Assembly (NCBI RefSeq): GCF_011493005.1 | Contig: NZ_CP049157.1 | Coordinates: 1,798,001 to 1,862,000, forward strand | DNA length: 64,000 nucleotides | Direction of reading: 5' to 3' | Source: Caballeronia sp. SBC1 | GTDB taxonomy: Bacteria; Pseudomonadota; Gammaproteobacteria; Burkholderiales; Burkholderiaceae | Shown here: positions 43,378 through 51,891 of the stretch, piece after piece | Layout of the letters: each line of letters begins with the position of its first letter | Position numbering within the stretch: the stretch's first letter is position 1 | Notes under the pieces: model-generated | What the model was told of the DNA's origin: nothing | What the model saw: the letters and a program-made list of their open reading frames with translations, nothing else | Database searches by the model: none | Made by a program: the position numbers and the translations under genes

Positions 43378-44334
43378 TCAGTAGCTTGCAACTTCGATCA
43401 CTGCGTCCGCAAAGGCCTTGGAGGCTTCATGCGGCAGGTTGTGGCCGATTCCACCTGCGATGTTGCGGTGCACGTATTCGCCGACGAACTTCTTCGCATA
43501 CGTCTCAGGCTCCGGATGGGGCGCGCCGTTCGCGTCGCCTTCGAGGGTGATCGTCGGCACGGTGATGACCGGCGCGGCCGCGAGACGCGCTTCCAGCGCG
43601 TCGTATTGCGGCTCCCCGTTCGAGAGACCCAATCGCCAGCGATAGTTGTCGATCACGATCGCAACGTGATCGGGGTTCTGGAAGGCGCTTGCGGATCGCT
43701 CGAACGTCGCATCGTCGAAGTTCCATTTCGGCGACGCAAGTTGCCAGATAAGCTTCGCGAAGTCGTGCCGATTCGCTTCATAGCCCTGCCTGCCCCGCTC
43801 CGTTGCGAAGTAGAACTCATACCACCACCCGAGCTCCGCTTTCGGCGGCAAGGGCGCCTTGTTGCCCGCCTGGCTACCGATCAGATAGCCACTCACCGAG
43901 ACCAATGCCTTGCAGCGCTCCGGCCACAACGCTGCGACGACATTCGCCGTGCGCGCGCCCCAGTCGAAACCGCCGATGATCGCCTTCTGAATCTTCAGCG
44001 CATCCATCAGCGCGATGAGGTCGACGGCGAGCACTGACTGCTGGCCATTGCGGACCGTATCGCGGGAAAGAAATCGCGTCGTCCCATAGCCGCGCAGGTA
44101 CGGGACAATCACCCTGTAGCCCGCCGACGCGAGTCGAGGCGCGACGTTGGCGAAGCTGTGGATGTCATAAGGCCAGCCATGGAGCAAGATCACGACTGGG
44201 CCGTTGCCTGGGCCGACTTCCGCATATCCGACGTTCAGGACTCCGGCATTGATCTGCTTGATCTCGCCGAACGATGCATTTGACGTTGCGGTATCCGCGC
44301 TTGCAGCTGTGAATTTCCGGCATATAGGCGCCAT
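43378..44334 (-). CDS. Epoxide hydrolase/haloalkane dehalogenase-like hydrolase with IS-derived N-terminus
   Basis: From about residue 21 the 318-aa chain is a complete alpha/beta hydrolase: NVGYAEVGPGNGPVVILLHG, oxyanion HGWPYD, nucleophile Asp in GGFDWGARTA, an acid-loop region (TLEGDANGAP) and the base GGIGHNLPHEA. Residues 1-9 (MAPICRKFT) are read from the end of the IS21 fragment beginning at 44308, so the native start, probably a Tat or Sec signal as in its neighbours, was cut off. The protein may still be made but in the wrong compartment. Confidence 0.75.
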   Translation of the reverse strand: MAPICRKFTAASADTATSNASFGEIKQINAGVLNVGYAEVGPGNGPVVILLHGWPYDIHSFANVAPRLASAGYRVIVPYLRGYGTTRFLSRDTVRNGQQSVLAVDLIALMDALKIQKAIIGGFDWGARTANVVAALWPERCKALVSVSGYLIGSQAGNKAPLPPKAELGWWYEFYFATERGRQGYEANRHDFAKLIWQLASPKWNFDDATFERSASAFQNPDHVAIVIDNYRWRLGLSNGEPQYDALEARLAAAPVITVPTITLEGDANGAPHPEPETYAKKFVGEYVHRNIAGGIGHNLPHEASKAFADAVIEVASY

Positions 44335-44858
44335 TTCGTTTTCGGCGTAATGGCGCCACCCAGGTGACGTGCAACGAGGGTTCGAACTTTCATTGATCGG
44401 CTAGACTGCCGGCCTTTTGCCGGGAGAGGCCGTGGCCAATCGGAGGTTCGAGATGTACCAATACCGACAGATCCTGGTGCGCATGCGCCGAGGCGACTCT
44501 GACCGGGATATCGCACGATCGAAGACCATGGGGCGCAAGAAGATTGCGCAGGTGCGGGAGATTGCCGCGAAGAACGGATGGTTGGTGCGTGAAGCGGCTT
44601 TACCCGACGAACACGTAATGGCCACTTTCCTGGATCGCAAAGAGGCGCCGCTACCATCGAGTTGCGTCTCAACCTTGGAACCGTGGCGCGAGCAGATCAC
44701 CAAGTGGCGAGCAACCGGCGTTCAATGCACAACGATCCACGCCACGCTCGTTCGCAACCACGGATACAGCGGCAGCTATTCGTCGGTCTATCGTTTCCTT
44801 CTGCATATAGACGCTTCGCACACGCCCGACGTGCCGCTGCGCCTGGAGTTCAAGCCGA
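44308..44858 (+). mobile_element. IS21-family element, left fragment (type A)
   Basis: TGTGAATTTCC at 44308 is an IS21-like terminus; the native hydrolase coding sequence stops exactly there. The fragment holds the upstream region and first 136 codons of istA and ends at the palindrome of the RIT element. istA 3' part, istB and the other terminus are absent from the window. Confidence 0.65.
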
Positions 44859-44866
44859 CCGAGTAA
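44453..44866 (+). pseudogene. istA: istA N-terminal fragment (type A), truncated by RIT element
   Basis: ATG at 44453 after GGAGG starts MYQYRQILVRMRRGDSDRDI, an IstA helix-turn-helix region, continuing to YSSVYRFL and VPLRLEFKP, just before the catalytic (A)PGEAAQVD region. The stop TAA at 44864-44866 is supplied by the RIT palindrome (…TE*). Confidence 0.82.
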
Positions 44867-44893
44867 TCGCAAGCTTGCGATTACTCGGCTAAT
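44859..44893 (+). repeat. RIT terminal repeat, left: 30-bp palindrome plus 5 bp
   Basis: The half-site CCGAGTAATCGCAAG is followed by its exact reverse complement, giving a perfect 30-bp palindrome, then CTAAT inward. The same 35 bases occur inverted at 48724-48758. Confidence 0.95.
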
Positions 44894-44986
44894 GGGAAGC
44901 GCCTCGTTATAAGAAGGAAATGGCCTACCTCCCGGATTCTGCTGGCTGGTAGGCCGCACGACCTTCTCATTATGGGCGCGTGCTTT

Positions 44987-45988
44987 TCACAGAGAGTCGA
45001 GCCAGGTCAGCAACTCCGGATTCCGCTTCCATCGCGGCGGCCGACCGGGCTTCGTTGATGGGTCGATCTGTTCGAGCGCCTTTCGCTTGGTATCCAAATT
45101 GGCGCGAGCATAGTGATTGGTCGTGTCCAGTCGCACGTGCCCGAGGTAGCTACGGATCACCGACACGTCGACACCGGCAGCGACGAGCTGAACTCCGACA
45201 CTGTGACGCCACGTGTGCGGTGTGATTCGCTTTGCCGCGAGCGATGGCACGTGCTGCGAAGCTGACTGAACGTACTGCTTGAGCTTGAAGCGAACCCCGG
45301 CTGCACCGAGCGGCTGGCCGTATCGATTGACGAAGATGGGCTCGTCATCCGAACGCGGTTGTCGCCTCAGCAGCGCCTTGATTATGTCCACCGTTTCCGG
45401 CCACAGGGGGCAGATGCGACTCCTGCGGCCCTTGCCGAGCAGCTCAACTTGCGCGGGGGATTCAAAGCGGATGGCCCGTGGGCACACATCCAGTGCCTCC
45501 TGGATTCGTGCTCCCGTGTTGTACAGGAACGCTAGCAACGCGTGATCCCTCTGTCCTTCCGGGCTCGATTGGTCGGGTTCTCGAAGGACCGCGGCGATTT
45601 CGTCGGCATCCATGTAGCACATGGTAGGCCGGGATCTCTTCTTGACCGGGATATATGCGATCTCTGCGCATTGCGCGATTGCCAGCGGCTCGCGATGGGC
45701 GACGAAGGTAAAGGAGCTATGGATAGCGGCAAGTCGACAGTTGCGCGTGCCGATGGACACCTTCCTGTCCTTCTCCAGATAGTCGAGGAACTCGATCACG
45801 TCGCTGGCCTGCAGGTCCGCGAGCGACAGTTGCGCGATCTCCCGTCGCCTCCGGCTGGCTGCAAATTGAAGGAACATCTTCCACGTGTCGCGATATGACC
45901 ATACCGTATGATGGGAGAGATTCCTCTGCTTGCCCATCCATTCATGAAAGAATGCGTGCAACAAAGAGGCGAGTGAATTCGGTTTCAT
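44987..45988 (-). CDS. ritC: RIT tyrosine recombinase, third gene
   Basis: The 333-aa recombinase has a SAM-like N-terminal core-binding domain (LASLLHAFFHEWMGKQRNLS) and catalytic domain with first Arg in YNTGARIQEAL, the H-x-x-R box TPHTWRHSVGVQL, GH in YLGHVRLDTTNHY and the nucleophile Tyr in NHYARA. The start overlaps the preceding gene by 4 bases (ATGA). A basic C-terminal extension (PGRPPRWKRNPELLTWL) follows. Confidence 0.9.
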   Translation of the reverse strand: MKPNSLASLLHAFFHEWMGKQRNLSHHTVWSYRDTWKMFLQFAASRRRREIAQLSLADLQASDVIEFLDYLEKDRKVSIGTRNCRLAAIHSSFTFVAHREPLAIAQCAEIAYIPVKKRSRPTMCYMDADEIAAVLREPDQSSPEGQRDHALLAFLYNTGARIQEALDVCPRAIRFESPAQVELLGKGRRSRICPLWPETVDIIKALLRRQPRSDDEPIFVNRYGQPLGAAGVRFKLKQYVQSASQHVPSLAAKRITPHTWRHSVGVQLVAAGVDVSVIRSYLGHVRLDTTNHYARANLDTKRKALEQIDPSTKPGRPPRWKRNPELLTWLDSL

Positions 45989-47352
45989 AGCACACCATCC
46001 TTCGTCTGGAGAGCTGCTGCGCCATTCCTACGGAAGCGCTCGCCGGCTTCCTGCAGTAATTCTGGTGTGATGTTCAGATAGACTAGTGTCGAGCGGATGT
46101 CTTTGTGTCCGAGGTACGTTGCGAGATAGGGAAGCCTGGATTGCGGGTTGATTCCCGACTTGTACCAGTCGCGCATCCGATGGCCTACCATCGTATGTCG
46201 CAGATCGTGAACTCGCGGCCCGACCGCTCCGTGCGCGGGTTTGATGTTCGCACGTCGCAGAACATCCGTAGGAACAAGCCGTATGCCGCCCACTGTGTAG
46301 CCGCAGTTTCGCTGTGGACTCCAGAACAGTGGGCTCTCAGGATTCGTTGGAGTGCCGGCTTGCTCACGCATGTCCAGATAGTGCTGGAGCACTGTCATGA
46401 CTCCAGGGGCCAGAGGCAAGCGACGTCGCTTGAAGAACTTCGTCGCCCGGATCTCGAGAGTCTGCTCACGCAGATCGACATCGCCAAGCACCAGACGCGC
46501 GACCTCGCCTCCCCGAAGCCCGGCACAGTAGGCAAGCACGAGCATTGTGAAGAGGGTGACAGGACGCCACGGTGCCTTCGGCGAGGGATACAACAGCGCC
46601 GCCTGGAGAATGCGCTGTATCTCATCGTCCGTGTAGAGATATGGGGATCGCTGCTGTTGCCGAGCCGCACGAGCTACTCCATCGCCGATGGACAGGACCG
46701 GCACCCGCGGGTCGATCCGGTGCATCGCTTTCGACACTGTGCGGCCGGCTCTCCGAGCTTCAAACAAATGGTACCGCCACGGTTCTTCCTCGCTCCAATG
46801 CTCGACGAGTTCGGCCAGCGTAAGCCCGGCCAGCTCGGGATGGTATTGCAGGAAGCGATCGAAGCGCAGCAGTCTCTGCTCTTCGGTGCGATAGCGATAA
46901 CCGAGGACGCGCATGTGTGCAATATGCTCATCCATCACTATTCCAAGGAAACTTCCGAAACGAGGAAGCCGGCGCTGTTTCTGGATTGCTGCGTTGCCAT
47001 CCTCACTGACGAGGGCTCGAACGATCGGCGTGGTGCGCGGGCCGTACTGCCGATGTAATTCTGCAAATGGGTTTGACGTGATGAGTCCGTGGTCGTGCAA
47101 CCACCGGACATATCGCTCGATCAGGAAAGTTCGGTGATAGAGGATGTGTGCCTGCCACTTGAGACTGTGTTCCTTCAGCCATTGCTGCACGAGTGAGACG
47201 TCCGGTGAAGTAATCGCGCCATGGTTCGCGAGAAAGCTGTTGAAGTTGCATAGAATGCCCGCATAGTTCTTGTACGTGGCCGGATGGGGAAAGCGTTGCG
47301 CCCGCAAAAATCGCTCGACGGGTGCCGCATCGATGGATGGTAAGTGAGTCAT
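45985..47352 (-). CDS. ritB: RIT tyrosine recombinase, second gene
   Basis: I chose ATG at 47352 because it overlaps the upstream stop as ATGA and has GGAGG just before; the longer frame is spurious. At 455 aa it is longer than most integrases owing to a duplicated-looking N-terminal part (two core-binding-like segments, VERFLRAQRFPHPATYKNYA and MDEHIAHMRVLGYRYRTEEQ). Catalytic signatures: AGLRGGEVARL, VHDLRHTMVGHR, YLGHKDIRSTLVYLNI. All residues are present. Confidence 0.88.
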   Translation of the reverse strand: MTHLPSIDAAPVERFLRAQRFPHPATYKNYAGILCNFNSFLANHGAITSPDVSLVQQWLKEHSLKWQAHILYHRTFLIERYVRWLHDHGLITSNPFAELHRQYGPRTTPIVRALVSEDGNAAIQKQRRLPRFGSFLGIVMDEHIAHMRVLGYRYRTEEQRLLRFDRFLQYHPELAGLTLAELVEHWSEEEPWRYHLFEARRAGRTVSKAMHRIDPRVPVLSIGDGVARAARQQQRSPYLYTDDEIQRILQAALLYPSPKAPWRPVTLFTMLVLAYCAGLRGGEVARLVLGDVDLREQTLEIRATKFFKRRRLPLAPGVMTVLQHYLDMREQAGTPTNPESPLFWSPQRNCGYTVGGIRLVPTDVLRRANIKPAHGAVGPRVHDLRHTMVGHRMRDWYKSGINPQSRLPYLATYLGHKDIRSTLVYLNITPELLQEAGERFRRNGAAALQTKDGVL

Positions 47353-48599
47353 GGTAAAAATCCTCCTGGCAGATCCAGTCCGATGGTTCGCAGATCCTCG
47401 GTCGCAAGCTTCAGATACTCTGCGGTCGCCGCAGCAGACGTGTGACCCAACACATCGCCGATGATCTTGAGCGGCACACCAGATCGCAGCAAGCTCACGG
47501 CACGTGCGTGGCGAAAGGCGTGGGGGCCTTTCCTTCCTTGTGGAGTGACTCCGGCTGCTCGCAGACGAGCGCCCGTGATGCAGTTGAGGATCGACCCGTT
47601 CTTGAACGGGCGGTGCGGTGTCTGGATACGCAGGAATATCTCTCGATGTACGCTTGGCGGGCGCGCCTTCTCCACGTATCGGAGCACAGCTTCGCCCGGT
47701 TCGCGTAGCAATGGAAGCTCGGAGTAGGTCCCTGTCTTTGAGTGGCGCACGCAAAGAACGTCCCGCCTCCAGTCGATGTCCTCCAGGCGTAAATTGACGA
47801 CTTCTGCAGCGCGTAGGCCGTAGGTCGACAACAGGATCAAGACGGCGTAGTCGCGCAGACCGACCGGCGAAAGATCCTTCCGAGTCACCTCCAGAACCCG
47901 CTGCACTTCCTCTGTTCGAAGGGCGACTGGAATGTCTTCGTGCTTATAGATGCGCGGCCCAATTACGGTGCCGGTGAGATCGATGGCGGTTCGGCCCGTG
48001 CGCCACAAGTGGCGAAGAAAATCACGGAGGCAGACGGTTCGATCTTCAATGGATCCGCGCCTTAGTCCGTCACAAGATTGCTTCAAGTACGCGTCAAGAT
48101 CGCGAACGCTCAAGTCCGCAAGACCCCGTTGATCTGCTCGCTGTCCAAGTGACGTTAGGAATTGCAACGCATGCTTGGTGCGCTTGGCTCGTGTCAGTGG
48201 GTGCAGTCCACACAGCTCGCGCAACCACGTGTCGTAGTCCTTGACGATATCGCGATGAAAGACTTCGAGAGCGCTGCGCGGTGGGTCCGGGACCGGCCAT
48301 GCTCCATGCACAAGACGCAGCATCATATTGATGGCACCAGTGTATCGATGTCGCCATTTCTGAAACGGTGGCAACTCGCTGTACTGTTTCCGCGAGAGCC
48401 GATATTGCCCGCGCAAGAACCGCGTCACGTGCCCCGAGCGAACGGATTCGATCGACAGTCCATTACGGTTGCAATAATCCAGCAACTGACGTACGCGAGC
48501 CGGATACCACCGCTGGATCCGTAGGGAATACCCCTCGGCCCTCAGATGAGCCAGCAGTTTCTCGATCAACATCTCATCAGTTGATAGCGGAGCGGACAT
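47349..48599 (-). CDS. ritA: RIT tyrosine recombinase, first gene
   Basis: ATG at 48599 follows GAGGAGGTTCCC. The 416-aa product has an N-terminal arm/core-binding region (EKLLAHLRAEGYSLRIQRWY) and the catalytic domain with TYGLRAAEVVNLRLEDID, HAFRHARAVSLLRSG, LGHTSAAATAEYLKL. It is the promoter-proximal gene; the 125 bp between it and the right palindrome should hold the promoter. Confidence 0.9.
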   Translation of the reverse strand: MSAPLSTDEMLIEKLLAHLRAEGYSLRIQRWYPARVRQLLDYCNRNGLSIESVRSGHVTRFLRGQYRLSRKQYSELPPFQKWRHRYTGAINMMLRLVHGAWPVPDPPRSALEVFHRDIVKDYDTWLRELCGLHPLTRAKRTKHALQFLTSLGQRADQRGLADLSVRDLDAYLKQSCDGLRRGSIEDRTVCLRDFLRHLWRTGRTAIDLTGTVIGPRIYKHEDIPVALRTEEVQRVLEVTRKDLSPVGLRDYAVLILLSTYGLRAAEVVNLRLEDIDWRRDVLCVRHSKTGTYSELPLLREPGEAVLRYVEKARPPSVHREIFLRIQTPHRPFKNGSILNCITGARLRAAGVTPQGRKGPHAFRHARAVSLLRSGVPLKIIGDVLGHTSAAATAEYLKLATEDLRTIGLDLPGGFLP

Positions 48600-48723
48600 G
48601 GGAACCTCCTCGGACATGACCAAGCCTGAGGATGCCACGTGCTCATAATGGAAAGCAGAATCGCGAAAAAATGCGGGCTGCCCGGCGACTCGCCGATGTT
48701 CTTCCGATTACCGCCTCCTTCAG

Positions 48724-48758
48724 ATTAGCCGAGTAATCGCAAGCTTGCGATTACTCGG
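48724..48758 (-). repeat. RIT terminal repeat, right: 30-bp palindrome plus 5 bp
   Basis: Inverted copy of the left terminus; the palindrome occupies 48729-48758 and ATTAG lies inside it. Identity continues weakly inward (GAAG against CTTC). Confidence 0.95.
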
Positions 48759-49152
48759 CGAGCGCAAAGGTCAGCGGCACAAAGGTACCTCGCCCAGCCG
48801 TTCGTGCGTGCTCCTGCTGCTCCTGTCGCCAGCGCCTCGCAAATGCGGCGACCCGATCGTAAGAGCCGGTGAAACCCAGCGCGCTCAAATCAGCGTGGAT
48901 CTGCTTGAGCGTTCGGCGCTGCTTACGCGGTCGCTTGGCTTCTGTGTTCAGCCAATCGGCGAGCTTCGCGGCGAATCCATCGAGCTTGCTGGGACTCTGA
49001 CGTTCGGGATAACTCGGCAACACAGTGCCGGCGCGGATATAGCGCCTGACCGTGTTTCTCGATACGCCGAGGCGTTTGGCGATCTCGCGCAACGAGACAT
49101 GATCGCGATAGTGCCAGCGTCGAATGATGCTCAATATTGCCATGTCGATCAC
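48751..49152 (-). pseudogene. istA: istA N-terminal fragment (type B), truncated by RIT element
   Basis: GTG at 49152 (or ATG at 49143) starts MIDMAILSIIRRWHYRDHVS, then the HTH LREIAKRLGVSRNTVRRYI and FARRWRQEQ, ending with TFVPLTFALAE and a stop from the palindrome. The normal family continues with (A)PGEA.QFDWS and the DDE core, all missing. It belongs to a different IS21 branch than the left fragment and points the opposite way. Confidence 0.82.
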
Positions 49153-49257
49153 TCCGTTCTCCCGCTCGTCGCTTGAGCGGGCCAGTGTGTTCTACGTGGG
49201 TCAATATTCGATGCAAATTACCGCGTCAGGTGGGTCAGAATTCAGTGCAAATCAACA
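48759..49257 (-). mobile_element. IS21-family element, right fragment (type B)
   Basis: The outer end reads inward TGTTGATTTGCACTGAATTC, an IS21/IS1326-like terminus, at 49257. Beyond it the vanA coding sequence resumes in frame, so this end marks the insertion point in vanA. Only the terminus and the first part of istA remain; the RIT palindrome forms the other border. Confidence 0.78.
49197..49252 (-). repeat. IS21 terminal internal repeats, 2 x 22 bp
   Basis: TGGGTCAATATTCGATGCAA (49197-49218) and TGGGTCAGAATTCAGTGCAA (49231-49252), each followed by AT, are two similar 22-bp units 12 bp apart at the element end. Such multiple terminal repeats are the expected transposase-binding sites of IS21 elements. 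Confidence 0.75.
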
Positions 49258-49689
49258 CTTTATGCCGTCAATAACATCGAACCGGGAACGCTGGTCGATC
49301 GCTGGATCGACGTGCGATGGGATGCACCGGCGAACATGGCGCTAGATGTTGGCGCGGTGCCAAGCGGGCAATCGACTGGCGATCGAATTGGACGCGTGAT
49401 GTCGCATCACTTTACACCGGAGACCAACAAGACGACGCACTATTGGTTCTCGAATTCCTATCCGAAAACAATGGGAGACGCGGGAGTCGCGCTGGCGGAG
49501 CAACATATAGAAAGCCTCAAGCGGCCGTTCGAAGAAGAAGACTTACCTATGCTAGAGTCCCAACAAGCGATGATGGGCGATGCGGACTTCTGGTTTCTGA
49601 AACCGGTGTTTCTTCCAGGCGACGCAGGAGCAGTGCGGGCGCGGCGAGTTCTTGACAAGCTCATCGCGGACGAGCAGGCGAGACTTTGA
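49258..49689 (+). pseudogene. vanA: Vanillate O-demethylase oxygenase (VanA) C-terminal fragment
   Basis: The frame from the IS border reads LYAVNNIEPGTLVDRWIDVRWDAP, then MSHHFTPETNKTTHYWFSNS and SQQAMMGDADFWFLKPVFLP, DAGAVRARRVLDKLIADEQ. This matches the C-terminal third of Rieske-type VanA oxygenases. The Rieske and most of the iron-binding domain are lost to the left. A VanB-like reductase gene lies 1.1 kb away on the other strand. Confidence 0.75.
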
Positions 49690-49926
49690 ACGGAAGCGAG
49701 TGAGGTGGCTTGACGTGCGGGACGCAATGACTACTCCGCCGGAGTGAGATTAGCAACGGCGAAAAAAGATGGCGTCTTCCGCACGCCATAAGATGTACTA
49801 ATTATAGAAGTAAGATATTTCTGGCGGGCTATTTTGACTTTGACCATTTAGAATAATGGAAGATCCGTAGGCATCGCTCAATCCCAGATGCTGGACATTT
49901 ATATCGATAACTAGAAGGTGTCGAAC

Positions 49927-50712
49927 ATGTCAGTTACCGCTGTCGCCAACAACAGCCGCGCGAGTCTGCTGCTAGCAGAGTCGCAATCCGCATCGGGACA
50001 GACCGAAGCCAGCAGCGCAGCCAATTCCGTGAAACCGGCCTCGACCTCGGCGACAGGGGCAACCGCAACCGAGTCGTCGACACAGGTGACACTCAGCCCC
50101 ACAGCCCAGGTTCTTACCGAGCTCGCGGCTGCGGGCATTACCTTCACGATGGCCGACGCACAGGGTGCACCCGCGTCGCAGGCCTCTCTCGCTGGAGTGA
50201 CCCTGCCGTCGAAATCGTCCGGCGAGACGGACGATGGCTGGGCAATGCAGGTTTGTGAAGCGCTTGCCACGACAGGCCTCAACGTCTCGATGACGGACGC
50301 GGGCGGCGTCAGCATGAGCGTCGAGAAAATGACTGGTCCGCGAGGGTCCTCAGGCGACCCAATGATGCAGATTGCGCAGCAGATGAACCAACACCAGATC
50401 AGCCCGCCTACGAGCGGTGGTAAGTACGACGGCAACATTTCGCAGGCGGCCTTCGATAAAGTGATCAACGGAATTGGCGGGACCAAGACTGACGCCGATC
50501 AGATTTTCTCTTCGCTTGACACTGACCACAGCGGCTCCATATCCAATTCGGAACTGCTGAGCACCATGTCTCAACTTGGCAGCAGCACTGCGGGTTCGGG
50601 CGTGCAAGAACTCGAGAAGCTGCTCGTCCCCTATGGGGACAGCACCGTCACCGATGGCGAATTTCTCGGTTTTGAAACAGCAATGGTGGCAGCGGAAAAG
50701 CCGGCGACTTGA
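49927..50712 (+). CDS. EF-hand protein with Ser/Ala/Thr-rich N-terminus, 261 aa
   Basis: ATG at 49927 (GTG at 49918 is possible); GAAGG precedes. There is no signal peptide. Residues 1-60 are low-complexity (Ser, Ala, Thr). Residues 150-250 form a calmodulin-like pair: SQAAFDKVINGIGGTKTDAD then the canonical calcium loop DTDHSGSISNSE starting near residue 198, and a degenerate second loop (PYGDSTVTDGEFLGF). Related Burkholderia proteins of unknown role occur near regulatory or secretion genes. It looks intact and lies among broken catabolic genes. AT-rich DNA upstream (49780-49910) would hold its promoter. Confidence 0.75.
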   Translation: MSVTAVANNSRASLLLAESQSASGQTEASSAANSVKPASTSATGATATESSTQVTLSPTAQVLTELAAAGITFTMADAQGAPASQASLAGVTLPSKSSGETDDGWAMQVCEALATTGLNVSMTDAGGVSMSVEKMTGPRGSSGDPMMQIAQQMNQHQISPPTSGGKYDGNISQAAFDKVINGIGGTKTDADQIFSSLDTDHSGSISNSELLSTMSQLGSSTAGSGVQELEKLLVPYGDSTVTDGEFLGFETAMVAAEKPAT

Positions 50713-50729
50713 AGTCCGCCGCGTCACGC

Positions 50730-50761
50730 TTCGGGGCTTTGTTGCAAATAGCGGCCCCGAA
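50730..50761. terminator. Hairpin after EF-hand gene, possible terminator
   Basis: TTCGGGGC pairs with GCCCCGAA across a 16-base loop. No T-run follows on either strand, so termination is uncertain; it could also be a remnant of an IS end. Confidence 0.4.
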
Positions 50762-50777
50762 ACAATCGTATGTCTAT

Positions 50778-50850
50778 AGGTTGACCGCGCCGATTCAGAA
50801 TTGATCCACCCCCAATCGATCGTATTTTGATCCGGGGTGGAGGCCTGTTG
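50778..50850. mobile_element. Possible IS21-type terminal remnant
   Basis: GTTGACCGCGCCGATTCAGA followed by ATTGATCCACCCC and, 20 bases on, TTTTGATCCGGGGTGGA resembles the repeated ends of IS21 elements. No transposase gene accompanies it. It lies where the VanB-like reading frame becomes non-native, supporting an insertion/deletion event there. Confidence 0.35.
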
Positions 50851-51891
50851 TATGAGAACTGGTTTTGGAAAACGACGCGCCGAACAGCATGGTGTGAACT
50901 GTTCATTCCCGGCCCGCTCCAGATCTGTCAGGTACGTGTCCCGATGGTCCGGGATCCCGTCGATAACACGTGTCAGGCAGGTCCCGAAAACACCTTGCTC
51001 ACACGAGACAGGGATGACAACGCCTCGGGCGGCCAGCGCATCGATCACACGCTGCTTCGCACCCACTTCGATATCTTCGCCGGTACTCGCAATGCGGATC
51101 GTAAATGGCGCGTCCTGAACATCAGCGTCGCGTATTGCCGCGTTAAAATATTCCCGGTGCACCGCCAGTACCGTCTCGATGAAGCCGCCAGGACCGCAGA
51201 CGTAGACGTGCGTTCCCGTTCTGATTTCTTCGGCAAACAACGTTTTCGCTTCAAAGGCCCGTTCTGTGTAGTCCGAATCAAGATGCAGACGCACATGCGG
51301 CGCCAGGTCATGCAGGGCAAGGCGGTCGCGGAGCGCGGCTCGATCAACATTGCGCACACAATAGTGCAACACAAATGAGGACGACGTTTTTACCAGGCTC
51401 TCCGCCATGCTAAGCAGCGGAGTCAGTCCAATCCCACCTGCAACGAGAATAGAGCGTTCGGCGTCCTGGACTAGGGGGAAATGGTTGCGTGGCTCGCTTA
51501 TTTCAATCGTATCGCCCTCATCAAGCATGTGCATCCCGGTTGAGCCGCCGCGCGAATTCGGGACCAGCAGAACGCCCAGTACGTAACGCAGCCGATCTTC
51601 AGGGTTGTTGCAAAGAGAGTATTGGCGCACCAACCCGTTACGAAGATGCACGTCGATATGCGCACCCGCCGAGAACGCCGGCAGCGGCGAGTTGTCGAGA
51701 GCCATGAGTTCAAACGCCGCGATATCTTCCGCAACGGCCTTCTTCTGTGTCAGTCTGACACGGATCATACGATCCTCCGAATATTCTGTACGTAGGAGAG
51801 GCGCTCATGCCTTTGCATCCATATAACCGAGACTGCTAACGAACCAGCCAGCGCCTGTCAGCTATCTCAAGATTGGCCCGCGCGCGTGGTA

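Larger units (their letters stand above)
44859..48758 (-). mobile_element. RIT (recombinase-in-trio) element
   Basis: Three overlapping tyrosine recombinase genes, all leftward, fill a 3900-bp segment bounded by identical 30-bp perfect palindromes. This is the architecture described for RIT elements: three adjacent site-specific recombinases and flanking inverted repeats, no other cargo. All three ORFs look intact. It separates the 5' halves of two different IS21 istA genes in opposite orientation, so it either inserted in IS21 DNA or mediated a rearrangement between two insertions. Confidence 0.88.
50350..51768 (-). pseudogene. VanB-like ferredoxin reductase with lost cluster cysteine and replaced C-terminus
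   Basis: Residues 1-315 are VanB-type: FAD motif RQYSLCNNPEDRLRYVLGV, NAD motif ILVAGGIGLTPLLSMAESL, YVCGPGGFIETVL, then the plant-type ferredoxin SCEQGVFGTCLTRV with CCS at the end. In this family the loop is C-x4-C-x2-C; here the second Cys is Phe (GVFGTC), so the 2Fe-2S cluster cannot form normally. Beyond about residue 320 the frame loses its stop and reads through an IS-like end into antisense EF-hand gene for about 150 residues. It originally served as electron donor for VanA. Confidence 0.75.
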
